Shown piece after piece: positions 8,180-17,562 of a stretch of 21,576 nt of DNA. The notes beneath the pieces were generated by a model. The model had not been told where the DNA came from and did not search any database. It saw nothing but the letters and a program-made list of their open reading frames with translations. The position numbers and the translations under genes were made by a program. Positions within the stretch are counted from its first letter, which is position 1; each line of letters starts with the position of its first letter. The stretch spans positions 1-21,576 of the forward strand of contig OUQQ01000333.1 of assembly GCA_900404475.1 (NCBI GenBank). Direction: 5' to 3'. Source of the DNA: Spongospora subterranea. Its lineage: Eukaryota; Endomyxa; Phytomyxea; Plasmodiophorida; Plasmodiophoridae.

Positions 8180-8422
8180 CTAATGAACATGAGAATAAAC
8201 CATTGGCCAAGTTTTTATTGACCCATCCATGTCAACACAACCGATTGCCATTCCAGTTGGCTCAAATCCAGTCAGGTCGCCCTTTGTGTTCCCCGTTATA
8301 TTCCCCAGGATGGTCATCAATATTGGTTTGTTGCCAGTTGCGATCAGGTCATTGACTGATAAACGGCGCTGTAGACAAGTTTCGCTTTCGAGAAGAGCTT
8401 CGAAAAATTGGTTAAGGAAGGT
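8180..8422 (-). CDS. 3' exon of an unidentified minus-strand gene
   Basis: A frame open from 8422 down to the TAG at 8180-8182 (80 codons) has no start codon near its 5' end and reads FFEALLESETCLQRRLS, NDLIATGNKPILMTILGN and GFEPTGMAIGCVDMDGS, ending PMVYSHVH. Composition and residue order look like real protein, and the plus-strand frame opposite it is probably the shadow. It would be a terminal exon entered by splicing; the only AG in the 5' part is within TTTTTCGAAG near 8400. I do not recognise the family. The minus-strand frame at 8505-8645 may be an upstream exon. Confidence 0.45.
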   Translation of the reverse strand, partial: TFLNQFFEALLESETCLQRRLSVNDLIATGNKPILMTILGNITGNTKGDLTGFEPTGMAIGCVDMDGSIKTWPMVYSHVH

Positions 8423-8504
8423 TTAAGCCGACCGTTCAATAAATTGCACAAATTAGCGAAACGATCTCGAACCGAATTCCGGACCGCCCATTACACACGT
8501 TGAA

Positions 8505-8645
8505 CTATATATCGTCATCCTTAAACGGATGATGCATTTTCAATTTTGACTTGATTTGTTGAAAATATTTCCAATTTTTGCCCGTGGTCCCCACCGATGA
8601 CACACAAGCGATCGCGACATTAGATTGAGGGACCATTATCCCCAT
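8505..8645 (-). CDS. small ORF, possible upstream exon of the gene ending at 8180
   Basis: There are 46 codons from an ATG at 8645, reading GIMVPQSNVAIACVSSVG, KNWKYFQQIKSKLKMHH and ending FKDDDI. It is protein-like but short. No phase-consistent join to the exon at 8180-8422 was established. Confidence 0.3.
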   Translation of the reverse strand: MGIMVPQSNVAIACVSSVGTTGKNWKYFQQIKSKLKMHHPFKDDDI

Positions 8646-8680
8646 TCGACAATCTTCATCCGGTGGACGTGTACAACAAA

Positions 8681-8717
8681 AAAAACAATGTCCAACAAAA
8701 AAAAAACAATGTCCAAC
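8681..8717. repeat. direct repeat of a 16-bp motif, period 21
   Basis: AAAAACAATGTCCAAC occurs at 8681-8696 and 8702-8717, separated by an A-run. A 45-codon plus-strand frame starts inside it (ATG 8688, stop 8823-8825) and is not otherwise supported. Confidence 0.7.
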
Positions 8718-8870
8718 CAAAAAATAACAACAACATCAAAACCGTCAACCGTCTTTAACCCAAACTCAGGTCAAGAATACGGATCTGCGGGCTTGCCAGG
8801 AAATAACTTCATCGCTACAGATTAATCGTTGTGGAGCGCGGTCACTATCGCCATCCCATTCGTGACCACA

Positions 8871-9272
8871 ATGAGCTCATCGACGTTCAGCGCCGTACTG
8901 GTTCGCCCCGATGGCCCGAGCCAAATCCAGTTCGAGAAGCGCGCGTCCCGGGAGCAGCACATGAATCGCGTCCGGGAGGTGTTGGCCGTTCCCGGTTGCG
9001 ATTGCGAGGGCATTCCGCTGTATATCCCTGGGTATCGCCTGACCGCCTACATCTCCACCCATCGCAACCAGGATCTGCACCGATTCCCGTTCAACCAGAT
9101 CATGACCCAGCTCTATGGGCAACCGATTCTCGGGAACGCCATCATCCTGGACGAGAAACCGGAGGACAGTACTGATTGCGACGATGGTGACCAGGATTAC
9201 CACAAATCGTTTGAGCTTAGCGATTTGAGTCGTTGCCTCGATGTCGTCTTGAAAAGAGCCAAACAATCATAA
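8871..9272 (+). CDS. small protein, possible DUF3846-like fold
   Basis: The frame is 133 aa from the ATG at 8871; the open frame extends back to 8829 but only with non-ATG starts. It begins SSSTFSAVLVRPDGPSQIQF, continues VPGCDCEGIPLYIPGYRL, then GQPILGNAIILDE and an acidic stretch (DSTDCDDGDQDY), and ends in a basic helix (DVVLKRAKQS). The order of a short strand with RPDG, a mid-domain loop and a terminal G-x-A-(I/V)-(I/V)-L resembles the DUF3846 family as I recall it, but this needs a profile search. No intron is evident. It is 139 bp upstream of the EGF protein gene on the same strand. The GC-rich codon use resembles that gene. Confidence 0.65.
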   Translation: MSSSTFSAVLVRPDGPSQIQFEKRASREQHMNRVREVLAVPGCDCEGIPLYIPGYRLTAYISTHRNQDLHRFPFNQIMTQLYGQPILGNAIILDEKPEDSTDCDDGDQDYHKSFELSDLSRCLDVVLKRAKQS

Positions 9273-9367
9273 ACTGCATTTATTCACAATCATCAAAATT
9301 GATTTCCTAATGATGTTCTGCCGAAAACCGTTTCAAATTTTCAGATTTGTCGCTGATGCCATTGTTA

Positions 9368-9392
9368 GGGCACGTGCCCTTTATTATATATA
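9368..9392 (+). promoter_or_regulatory. E-box palindrome plus TATA-like element upstream of the EGF protein gene
   Basis: GGGCACGTGCCC (9368-9379) is a perfect 12-bp palindrome centred on a CACGTG E-box. TATATATA follows at 9385-9392. The start codon is at 9412, so if the TATA box works the leader would be almost absent. Confidence 0.5.
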
Positions 9393-9411
9393 GGAAGACC
9401 AATATTGGAAT

Positions 9412-10308
9412 ATGGGAATAGACCCAAGACGGTCGAAATCGGCCGACAATTCTCCAAACAATGAGGATAAAGCGTCGCCGAGCGTAGCGGCGATCAATGC
9501 GGTTGATAAACCCTTCAAACAGGGCGTAGAAGTCGCTGCAAAACCCGATCGCCAACTGGGTCCGCCTGCCACCGAATTGAACGCCTTCCGTCACGTTCGA
9601 CACAAACTCAAGCAGAACACGCCGGCTGTGCAAGTTCTTCCAACGGGGCGACGGAATCCGTTCGAAGTCGTCAACCTGATCGTAATCGTGTTCCTGAGTT
9701 TGATCGCGTGCTGCGTCGCCGTGTGGTTCTCGTTTAATACGACAACGAAATCAGACGCCCCATCTACCATCGCCCCTCCACCGCTCTCACTGCAGATCTC
9801 GTTCGCGATTTCCGGTTCTGTTCCTGCTCTATCGTCCACGATCATCGCCAGTTTCGCCAAACGCCTCGGTTCCGGCTTCGACATCGTTGATAATACTCCC
9901 GATCCCGACACCCCAAAAACCGAGCTCCTGATCCAGTTCAATTTCCCAAAGAGCGATTCACGCGATAGCATTATTCAAGTTTGCCGATCGTTACTGGCAA
10001 CCGATCTGATGAACATCGGTGTCGCCAGCGCCAAAATCATGGATTCGGGGACGATCACGCTGGTCTGTTCGAACTTGTTCGTCAGCGAATACTGTGGTCA
10101 GACGTGGCCGAAATCCGGTTGCCCATCCGGTCGTACCGGCCTGGCCTGTGATCAGTGCCTTCCTGGTCGATACGGGAGATCTTGTCAGATCTGCCCTTAC
10201 ACCTGCGCTCCACTCGGCGTTTGCGACGGAATCAATGGGATCGGGAAGTGTTTGTGCCCGACGGGATATTCAGGCGATTCCTGCCAGATCAAACTCTCTA
10301 ACGCCTAG
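9412..10308 (+). CDS. type II membrane protein with C-terminal EGF/laminin-like modules
   Basis: This is a single-exon frame of 298 aa. Residues 1-85 are basic and disordered (cytosolic by the positive-inside rule). Residues about 86-108 form one strong transmembrane helix (VVNLIVIVFLSLIACC...). About 110 residues of outer domain follow (LQISFAISGSVPALS, HRH-free, two cysteines). The last 75 residues are cysteine-rich: GLACDQCLPGRYGRSCQICP resembles a laminin-type EGF half-module, and VCDGINGIGKCLCPTGYSGD ends in a classic EGF C-x-C-(x)5-G-x-x-C pattern. It is probably a surface or secretory-pathway protein binding an extracellular ligand, which is inference. The ATG at 9412 is the only methionine before residue 200. 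An AATAAA lies at 10344-10349, 36 bp after the stop. Confidence 0.85.
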   Translation: MGIDPRRSKSADNSPNNEDKASPSVAAINAVDKPFKQGVEVAAKPDRQLGPPATELNAFRHVRHKLKQNTPAVQVLPTGRRNPFEVVNLIVIVFLSLIACCVAVWFSFNTTTKSDAPSTIAPPPLSLQISFAISGSVPALSSTIIASFAKRLGSGFDIVDNTPDPDTPKTELLIQFNFPKSDSRDSIIQVCRSLLATDLMNIGVASAKIMDSGTITLVCSNLFVSEYCGQTWPKSGCPSGRTGLACDQCLPGRYGRSCQICPYTCAPLGVCDGINGIGKCLCPTGYSGDSCQIKLSNA

Positions 10309-10493
10309 AAGCTATTTCTTTTTCGCCAAAGTCTATAGTGTTCAATAAACATTGCCTATATCGATGAAACGGCCCAATTTCGGGCAATACTGTTACAGAA
10401 ACTGACCAGGACGCGAAAAAAAAGCGAACGCGAGAGATATTTGCGAATGCTGTACTCTGTATGATCAATTGGCGTATCTGGTGCGAAAGCTGA

Positions 10494-11402
10494 ATGGGTC
10501 CTGGGGCTCTAGTTGAGAGGATATACCCGTTCCTGGACGTTGATGATTCCTTTAAGAACCGGACCCGTGCGAATTCATCTCGGGTTTTCCTCGATGGAAA
10601 AGGGTCGACAACCGAATTTCCCACAATAACACGGTCTGGACGACCCGCATCTTATTGTTGTCCATTAAGCAGTCCTCGACAAGAGATGAGGATGCGGCAA
10701 ATCGAGTGCTCAAGGATTATGAGTCGCCTACCACCCGTTGACTTCCTGCCACAATTCGATTCCTGCGACCCAAACTTGATCCCGACCGGTTCGCCTGGTC
10801 TTGACGAGATCGCTCAGCACTTCAGGTCGGGCGAGAAGACTTCATTCTACTCATATCGCCAGCCGCAATGGGATGGAATGACGTTGTCTCCAGAAAAATT
10901 CCTGAAGGTGGAGCTTAACGATGCGAACAAATCTTTACAAGATTCGTTAGAATCAGGTCAAAGATTAGCTTTTGCCAAAATGAATCAAGAGCTCCATATG
11001 CGGAAATCGTATCAAAAGGCATTCCAGGCGTTAAACACCCAGAAACAGATCAAAAAGGAAATTTGCCGTCCTCAGCGACGTTTGCGACCTGAACCATCAG
11101 TTGGCTCAAGGCCTCCAAAACATCACCGGGAACGATTCGCAGAGTGTGCCGGAGGAGGATATGATCATTGGAATAAGGAATCTGGTAATAAAGTGGACCA
11201 AGATCAGCTTAGGCGGCGACAAGCGCGGTTACAAAGAATTAGGAACATTGAAACCCATGGAAGGCCATTTGATATTATTAATGGGACCTCTATCGATATC
11301 TGCCGACCCCAACTCGATCACGATTATTTTGTTGCAAAGAACGCTGTGGTTCATCCAAGTTTAATTGATTGTGGCTGGAAGAGAGGTTGGTGGAAGCTAT
11401 AG
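10494..11402 (+). CDS. basic protein of unknown function
   Basis: The frame is 302 codons long and open from an ATG at 10494. The N-terminal 75 residues are less convincing, and the ATG at 10718 (MSRLPPVDFLPQFD) is an equally good start. The middle is helical and charged (FLKVELNDANKSLQDSLESG, then MRKSYQKAFQALNTQKQIKK). The C-terminus carries RRRQARLQRIRNIETHGRPF and DIINGTSIDICRPQ, then GWKRGWWKL. The run RNIETHGRPFDIINGT has the look of a conserved signature, but I cannot name the family. There is no signal peptide or membrane helix, and no obvious intron. Confidence 0.65.
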   Translation: MGPGALVERIYPFLDVDDSFKNRTRANSSRVFLDGKGSTTEFPTITRSGRPASYCCPLSSPRQEMRMRQIECSRIMSRLPPVDFLPQFDSCDPNLIPTGSPGLDEIAQHFRSGEKTSFYSYRQPQWDGMTLSPEKFLKVELNDANKSLQDSLESGQRLAFAKMNQELHMRKSYQKAFQALNTQKQIKKEICRPQRRLRPEPSVGSRPPKHHRERFAECAGGGYDHWNKESGNKVDQDQLRRRQARLQRIRNIETHGRPFDIINGTSIDICRPQLDHDYFVAKNAVVHPSLIDCGWKRGWWKL

Positions 11403-11465
11403 ATCCTCCCGTGTTGTTTGAATGATAAATTCACAGATATTTTTTCTGTATCAAATTTATTAAAA

Positions 11466-11920
11466 TCACGATGACGTGACAGTTGTACTGATTGTCGCCA
11501 AGAACTCAGCCAGATGGATCTCCTTCTTCAGCCATCTTTGAACCCCCGTGACACGGTACTCGTTGCGAGTTCCAGTTTTGGTTAGTTTTATGATTAGATG
11601 ATGTCCCGAGTATCCCCCGCGCCCCAAATGAGCTGACTTCACATTCTTTCTCGATCGGCTTGATCGTGGAGACGACACAGTTTGCGTTTCTGAATAGACT
11701 ACAATGGCTCTGGGTCTTAACGTCCTGAGCGACATGAAGATCAAAATCGTTTTTACAGATGAAGATAATAACACATTAATCGGCCGATACTGGTATAGAG
11801 TTAACCACCGCTATGACGTTAACCAGAATGTCACAATCAGGACTCAGCTCCAGTTACCCATTGCCATCTCGATTTAGGTTTCATTGCAGCTATCAGACTG
11901 ATTCGGCAACCATTGACCAT
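11466..11920 (-). CDS. putative small basic protein, two exons
   Basis: The model is exons 11858-11920 and 11466-11810, a 47-nt intron (GTAACT..CATAG, phase 0), 135 aa. The C-terminal part is clearly protein-like: GRGGYSGHHLIIKLTKTG, RNEYRVTGVQRWLKKEI and HLAEFLATISTTVTSS. The N-terminal part contains a hydrophobic stretch (INVLLSSSVKTILIFMSL). The first exon is only 21 codons from an ATG at 11920 and is less certain. No family is recognised. It is convergent with the gene ending at 11402. Confidence 0.4.
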
Positions 11921-12857
11921 CGCTTTATTGACCACCTAATCAATTTCGTTCGATTCTCAGATATAATCACGTTCGGTTCGCTCAGTTGAAATAATCTTAT
12001 GGACCGGCTGTCCTCAGCGGCGTTCGCGAAGTAAATCGGAGAGTCCGAGGGCGGTAAAGTTTGGTAAATAACGCTTATCTGGGGAGCGCTGGGTGTTCAG
12101 GACAACAATTCATCAATTCGCCAGAGCTGGAGCCCGACACGAAACCCGCGCTGAAGGAGTTCAGATCGCGGAAGGTTCTGACATACATCAGTCTAATATC
12201 AAATGCCAAATATGATCATCCTCATCCTAACTCCACATAACATCTTTGGTAATGAGGTCTTCCTGTTAACGGGACATCATTCAATGTAATGAACGTGGGG
12301 TCACTCATCTCACGTCAACACGCATACGATACCGTGTTGATGCAAGTCACGGTCTGGTAACAGAATATCACGGGTGCACGTGTCAGAATCGGTATGGCTG
12401 ACAGAACGCACAATACACGTGAGAACGTGTTACCGTTTCGTTGATACTGTATGGGCTGGGTCCTCTTGACTGTAACGGTATCCGTGTCGATGATCGCGTT
12501 GAGACCCTGTTACCACCATCGACTGATCCATCGTCATCACTGCCTAATACAATAAATACTGTATTGTCAATCATTGAATACGGAAGCCCAACGAATGTTT
12601 CAAAACCGTGCTGCTTTTCTGCATGTTTTGCATACACCAACGCCTAGAGAAACTATTTATAAAATCATATGAAAAACGAGATTGTTCAATTGATTCACAA
12701 TGCCTAGGCTTTCGCTTAAAAAGCGCCAGATTGTCCTAAATGCATTGATATGATGATCACATTTGAAAAGCTTTGTCTGTAATTTGTAGAGGCCCTGCCA
12801 GTGCCAGCAGTAAATAGTCCGTGACCAGTGGACTCTGATTTATCAATCTCTCTGAAG
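11921..12857. other. 937-bp stretch with only weak small ORFs
   Basis: On the plus strand an ATG at 11999 (MDRLSSAAFA) with a GTAAAT donor at 12031 and an acceptor at 12100 could start a small gene. The following sequence reads FINSPELEPDTKPALKEF and RSRKVLTYIS to a TAA near 12240, but that frame does not match the donor phase. On the minus strand, 12383-12640 is open and reads EKQHGFETFVGLPYSMID and NTVFIVLGSDDDGSVDGG without a firm start. Neither is good enough to call. A TATA-like TATTTATAAAA lies at 12654-12664, and the rest is presumably the Cactin promoter. Confidence 0.35.
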
Positions 12858-15131
12858 ATGTCGAGACGTTTCGATAGTTGTGATCACGACCGATACAGGG
12901 ACCGACGATCATCATCAGGTACGGCTCGGCAGCTCTGGTATGGGCAAACCTTTTTTTGCTAACCTAATCTATTTAGAGCATAGACGAAAATCATCACGAA
13001 ATGAAGAAGCAGACGCCGCTGAGCGCAAACGACAGAGAAAATTGGACAAACATGAGTCTAATACTGGGTCAGTTTTCGGGTATACCAATGAAAGCAATCC
13101 TTTTGGAGATAGCTCGCTATCCAATGTCTTTATATGGAATAAAAAGCATAAGAAGGAGCTGGCATCAGGTATATTTCATGTTTTTTTTGTTTTCGTGTTT
13201 GACTTTCTCGTTTTTTTTATTGTATCTTTGACATCGTTTTTTATTAATACGTTATTAACTGTTTATTAGGTGGCAAAGTTTCACTTTCTAAAGTAGAGAA
13301 GAAACTGAAACGGTAAAAAAGTCCCCCTTTGAATAATTTTTGTTGCCCGCATACTGATATTGGCTAGGCGACAGCTGGAATTACGGGATGAAATTGGAAG
13401 GATAAAAAATCGTAAAGAAGAGCGCGAAATCGAAAAAGAACAAATGGAAGAACTTAAAATTGCAATGTCAAGAGAAATGGAGAAAGAAATGAACGCAGAT
13501 TGGGATCAGAAAGAAGAAGAGTTCCATCGTGAACAGGTAGTTGACTGTTGATTTTGGATTTCGGTCGTTGACAAATCTTGTAGGCCCGAATTCGCGTAAT
13601 GAAACGAATTAAAGAGAGGCGACAAACGCCTTGCGACATGCTTGCCAGCAATTTGTTCACTATCAACTATGATGCGCGAAAAGCTCAATCGAGAGGACAT
13701 TCCGATTATATCGAAGATGGCAATGGTTGTAGTTAGCTTCTTATTGTAGTTTTATCTGAATGGTGTTGCTATAGATCTTGCTTTCGACCTCATTGATCCA
13801 TGTGCATTGTTCAAAGGTCTCGACAAGCAACAATTACAAAAACTTGCTGCCGATATTGATGTATTTTATTAGCTGTCGCTTGATTGAGAATTCGTCACTT
13901 ATCATTCACTTCAGGGCCACATAGCCTTGGAAGAAAATCTAGATTATTGGGAGGCATTGGCTGTCGTCTGCCAAGAAGAGTTAATGTCATCGTCATCGTC
14001 CATGATAGATCCTGTCAAGCAGGATCTTGAATCTATGTTTGATGTTAGTAGTATCGGTGCTCCTATGTTTCATGAATCTGAATATGTGTTTGCAGAAGAA
14101 ATCAAGTTCGGATCTTCGTCAGCTGAAAGCTACGGCTTATGCTAAAGTTAGTGGTATCGACGAGCATGATGATATAGCGGTTGATGTTGACTATTGGCAA
14201 TCCTTATTACCATTGATGGATGTGGCAATATCAAGAGCGTTTTTACGCGAATATCATAATAACTTGCTTCGTCTGAGAGTAGCTCAGCTATCTCGTGATA
14301 ACACACATGCGATATCTTCATCTCGGCGAAACGTCACTGAGATGGATGGGTCAATGAAAAGGCCGCTTGATAGTAACCTTAGCCCGGTATCTTTTTGGTC
14401 TGAGGCCGCTCAGCAACTCGCAATTACCTCGGCTGATGATCTCGAAGCTTTGGCTTCTGCGCGCCGAGATGTTTTGATGCAGCAGTTCGAAATGGTGTCG
14501 AAGGATACTGGAGCAGCTGCTGACGCTATGGCTGAAGAGGTAAATATCCCTGATTTCATTCGTTTCAAATTGTATTTGGCTGAATCAGGCAATAGGCTCA
14601 AAATGTCAATATGGAGCTGCTAGCCAATGGGAAAATGGCTGAAGATGAGCAAGCGTTTTCTGATATCGTACAGTTACCAGATCAAGAAATGATCTGGTCA
14701 GACAAGTACAAGCCAAGAAAGCCGCGTTTCTTCAACTGTGTCAAAACTGGTTTTGAATGGTCAAAATACAACCAGACTCATTATGATCGTGATAATCCGC
14801 CTCCCAAGATTGTACAAGGATATAAGTTCAACCTCTTCTATCCTGATCTACTTGATCCCTCTATTCCTCCTACATTCCGTAAGGAAAAGGTTTGTAAAAT
14901 GGTCGACCGCCATCGTAATTATTTTCTTCCTCTGATTTTCTGGACTAGATTCCGGATGACCCCAACTTCTGTATATTAAGATTTACTGCCGGCCCGCCGT
15001 ATCAAGACATTGCTTTCAAAATTGTAAATAAGCCATGGGAAAGCTCGCAGCGACACGGATATCGATGCAAATTTGAACGTGGTATCCTCCACCTATATTT
15101 CAATTTCCGTAGAATCCGATATAGGCGGTAG
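12858..15131 (+). CDS. CACTIN: Cactin, spliceosome-associated protein, ten exons
   Basis: Exons are 12858-12918, 12977-13168, 13270-13312, 13368-13536, 13584-13725, 13775-13860, 13915-14043, 14096-14539, 14596-14889 and 14949-15131: 580 aa in one continuous frame. Cactin is a nuclear protein of the catalytic spliceosome needed for accurate splicing. The short N-terminus is Arg/Ser-rich. GYTNESNPFGDSSLSNVFIW is the conserved motif before the long charged coiled coil (about residues 100-160). The mid domain has NLDYWEALA and VDYWQSLL. The C-terminal CactinC domain is unmistakable: DKYKPRKPRFFNCVKTGFEW, NQTHYDRDNPPPKIVQGYKF, FTAGPPYQDIAFKIVN, and the terminus RRIRYRR. It lacks the long acidic insert of the human protein. 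The introns are 47-59 nt except the second (101 nt). The ATG at 12858 is the first in frame. The next gene, ROK1, starts 216 bp downstream on the same strand. Confidence 0.95.
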
Positions 15132-15347
15132 TATCTGATTAAAGTTATTTTCAATTCCATTGAAGCTGTTTTCGCTCGGCTTGGTGTCATGCAGCAGTGG
15201 ACTGGAAAAATTTACGAAACATTTTCGTTCAAATCACAAGTGTACAGTACAGTAATTTGTGAATTCCTGCTGTGTCCGCCTTGCGGAGTTATTCACGGAG
15301 TTTCGTTTTCTTGTCGAAATGTCATTCAGATCGTCTTTCAGTAACTG

Positions 15348-17435
15348 ATGGACTTTTTACGCCTGCTCAATAGGACTGCCCAATTTAACAACAAACGATT
15401 CGACCATGATGCGAAGCTGTTTGAAGTACGTCCGTAATTTGATGCTTCATCAATTCTGTCTCACGACGGTTTGTCTTCATCCAGAATCACAGTGCTGAAA
15501 TTGCTCCTGCTGTAACAACGGGACAGTCTTTGCCGGAGCAGAAACGCAAACCTAAAAAGCAAAAAAAAGCTCATAACACTATATCTCAGCTACATCATTC
15601 CGATGAAGTATCCATATTTGGCAAACTTCCAGGACAACATGAAGCACCCTTAACACCGTCGCCGTCAGCAACGCAATTTTCGTCGTCGCCGATGGACCAA
15701 CGATCTCATGCCATTCGCAGTGCTCATCACATAAGAGCCAAGGTTAGCGCCATAACTCGTACGAGGATGTGGTTCCGCGTTATACTCGTGTCGTTCGCCG
15801 TTACAGTCATGATTTCGATACTGTTGTGCACTGCATTGAACACGTTTCAGACTGTTTCGGTTACGTTTGTCATGTTACGCAACTCCTTCGCAGTCATGAT
15901 TGACGGCGTATCTGACTCTTTCTCAGTTTTAGTTCATTTTTCACAGCGCATTACCATCATCGATGTGATTTGTGTTTTGATAACTCAATCGTATCTTTAG
16001 GGTTCGGATATTCCAGCGCCGATTACTGATTTTGTCGACCTGAATCTCCCCAAGTATCTGATTGACAATGTTTCGGAACAGTGGAAGGCCCCAACTCCTA
16101 TTCAAATGCAAGGTAAACATCAAGCTCGACGAAAATGTGTTCCGGTTTCTCAGATGCTCTGCTGCAGCCATTCCAATTTTAACTGCCGGTAGAGAATTGC
16201 TGGCGATCTCCCCTACTGGTAGCGGGAAAACAGCGGCGTTCATGATTCCGATCCTGTCTCAGCTGGATTCGTCTCAGTCTGGAGGGTTTCGTGCGATAAT
16301 AGTTTCCCCCACTCTAGAATTGATGCAGCAGACTTACCGAAGATTTATTCGCCTAAGCAGTGGATCGGGTTTAGGCATACATATTCTTAGCCGTGCCAAC
16401 GCCGCATCAATCAACGATGCCGGCAAACGTGATATTCTCATCGCAACTCCAAAAAAACTCGCCGATCTCATCAATACCGCGCACATCAACATGGCTCGTG
16501 TTGAATTCCTCATCTTTGATGAAGGCGACTGTCTCTGGGACAAAAACGGATTTATTGAGCAAGTTGACGAAATTCTTGCATCGTGCACAAATCTAAAAAT
16601 TACTCGTGCGCTGTTCAGTGCGACAATGCCAGGTATGCACTGTCATTGTTGATTTCTTTTCATGTTATGACCCAAATATCAATGGTTTAGAGACGATCGA
16701 ATCTTTAGCGAGAACTATTTTACGTGATCCCATTCGTATTTCAATTGGCGAGCATGCCGATTGTGCATCTGAGAATGTTCAGCAGCGACTTATGTTTACT
16801 GGTGACGAATCGGGCAAGTTATTGGCGATCCGCAATCTGTTCAAAGAAGGCGTGGCAACGCCGCTATTGATCTTTGTACAATCGAAGTCGCGCGCTCGGC
16901 AGCTGTTTCACCAGTTGAAGTCGGAGAACGTCAAAATCGGCTACATCGAATCTGATCAGACCCAGGCCCACCGTGATGAGATGGTGCGACGGTTTAGAGC
17001 AGGAATAGTTCACGCCTTAATTACAACTGAAGTGTTGGCTCGAGGCATTGATTTTATTGGTGTCAATTGCGTCGTTAATTACGGTGTGATCCATGGCCGT
17101 CAAATTTGTTGTCGTCGCTCTAATATTTGCATTGCCAGATTTCCCCCAGTCTACCGTAAGTTATATCCACAGGATAGGACGTACAGGGCGAGCTGGTCGC
17201 TCAGGAGAAGCGATTACCTTCTTCACATACGACGATTGTGTATTGCTTCGGTTAGTTCAATGTTTGAATTTGCCTGGTGAAGCTGACCACTCTTTGCAGG
17301 AGTATTGCTGGCGTTTTGAAGCGGTCAAAGTGTGACGTACCGGATTGGATGATGGCAATGCGTCAACCTAACAGAAGTCGGGTCAAGGAACGAAAGACAC
17401 AGCCGCCGAAACGCAAAACCATTGCAAAATCGTGA
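15348..17435 (+). CDS. ROK1: DEAD-box RNA helicase ROK1/DDX52, seven exons
   Basis: Exons are 15348-15425, 15485-15742, 16001-16112, 16168-16632, 16691-17083, 17139-17250 and 17300-17435: 517 aa. ROK1/DDX52 acts in nucleolar 18S rRNA maturation and release of pre-40S factors. Family marks: N-terminal [20 protein letters not shown], then [11 protein letters not shown], the Q motif ([11 protein letters not shown]), motif I SPTGSGKT, motif III SAT, motif IV IFVQSK, motif V ARGIDF and motif [12 protein letters not shown]. The C-terminus is [10 protein letters not shown] plus a Lys/Arg tail. Two core motifs deviate: motif Ia is PTLEL instead of PTREL, and motif II is DEGD instead of DEAD. Five introns are 49-59 nt; the second is 258 nt. 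The gene is convergent with DPM1 (127 bp gap). Confidence 0.95.
15743..16000 (+). other. 258-nt intron of the ROK1 gene, open in frame to its last codon
   Basis: Donor AAG|GTTAGC and acceptor CTTTAG|GGT are both phase 0, and removing the intron restores [13 protein letters not shown], which matches the family. It is about five times longer than the other introns of this gene. It is exactly 86 codons long, and the only in-frame stop is the acceptor TAG itself. CAGTCATGATT occurs twice (15804-15814, 15891-15901), each time spanning a possible alternative AG acceptor. Retention would end the protein before the helicase core. Confidence 0.75.
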
Positions 17436-17562
17436 CATTAAAACCCCCACATTCAAAAATTATTGCCTTATTTTAGAAATATTTCATATTCACATTTACA
17501 AGTCAGCACACTGATGAGGCTGGTTATTCGCTCAAATATGCCAACGTATTGCTATTCGGCGG

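Noticed and set aside
11101..11364. Plus-strand ORF in a second frame overlapping the basic protein at 10494-11402
   Set aside because: It uses a non-ATG start and is fully contained in the longer frame, which has the more conserved-looking C-terminus.
15530..16000. Continuous 156-codon ORF with a hydrophobic C-terminus
   Set aside because: Its second half is the ROK1 intron 15743-16000 read through; splicing at AAG/GTTAGC restores the conserved [13 protein letters not shown].
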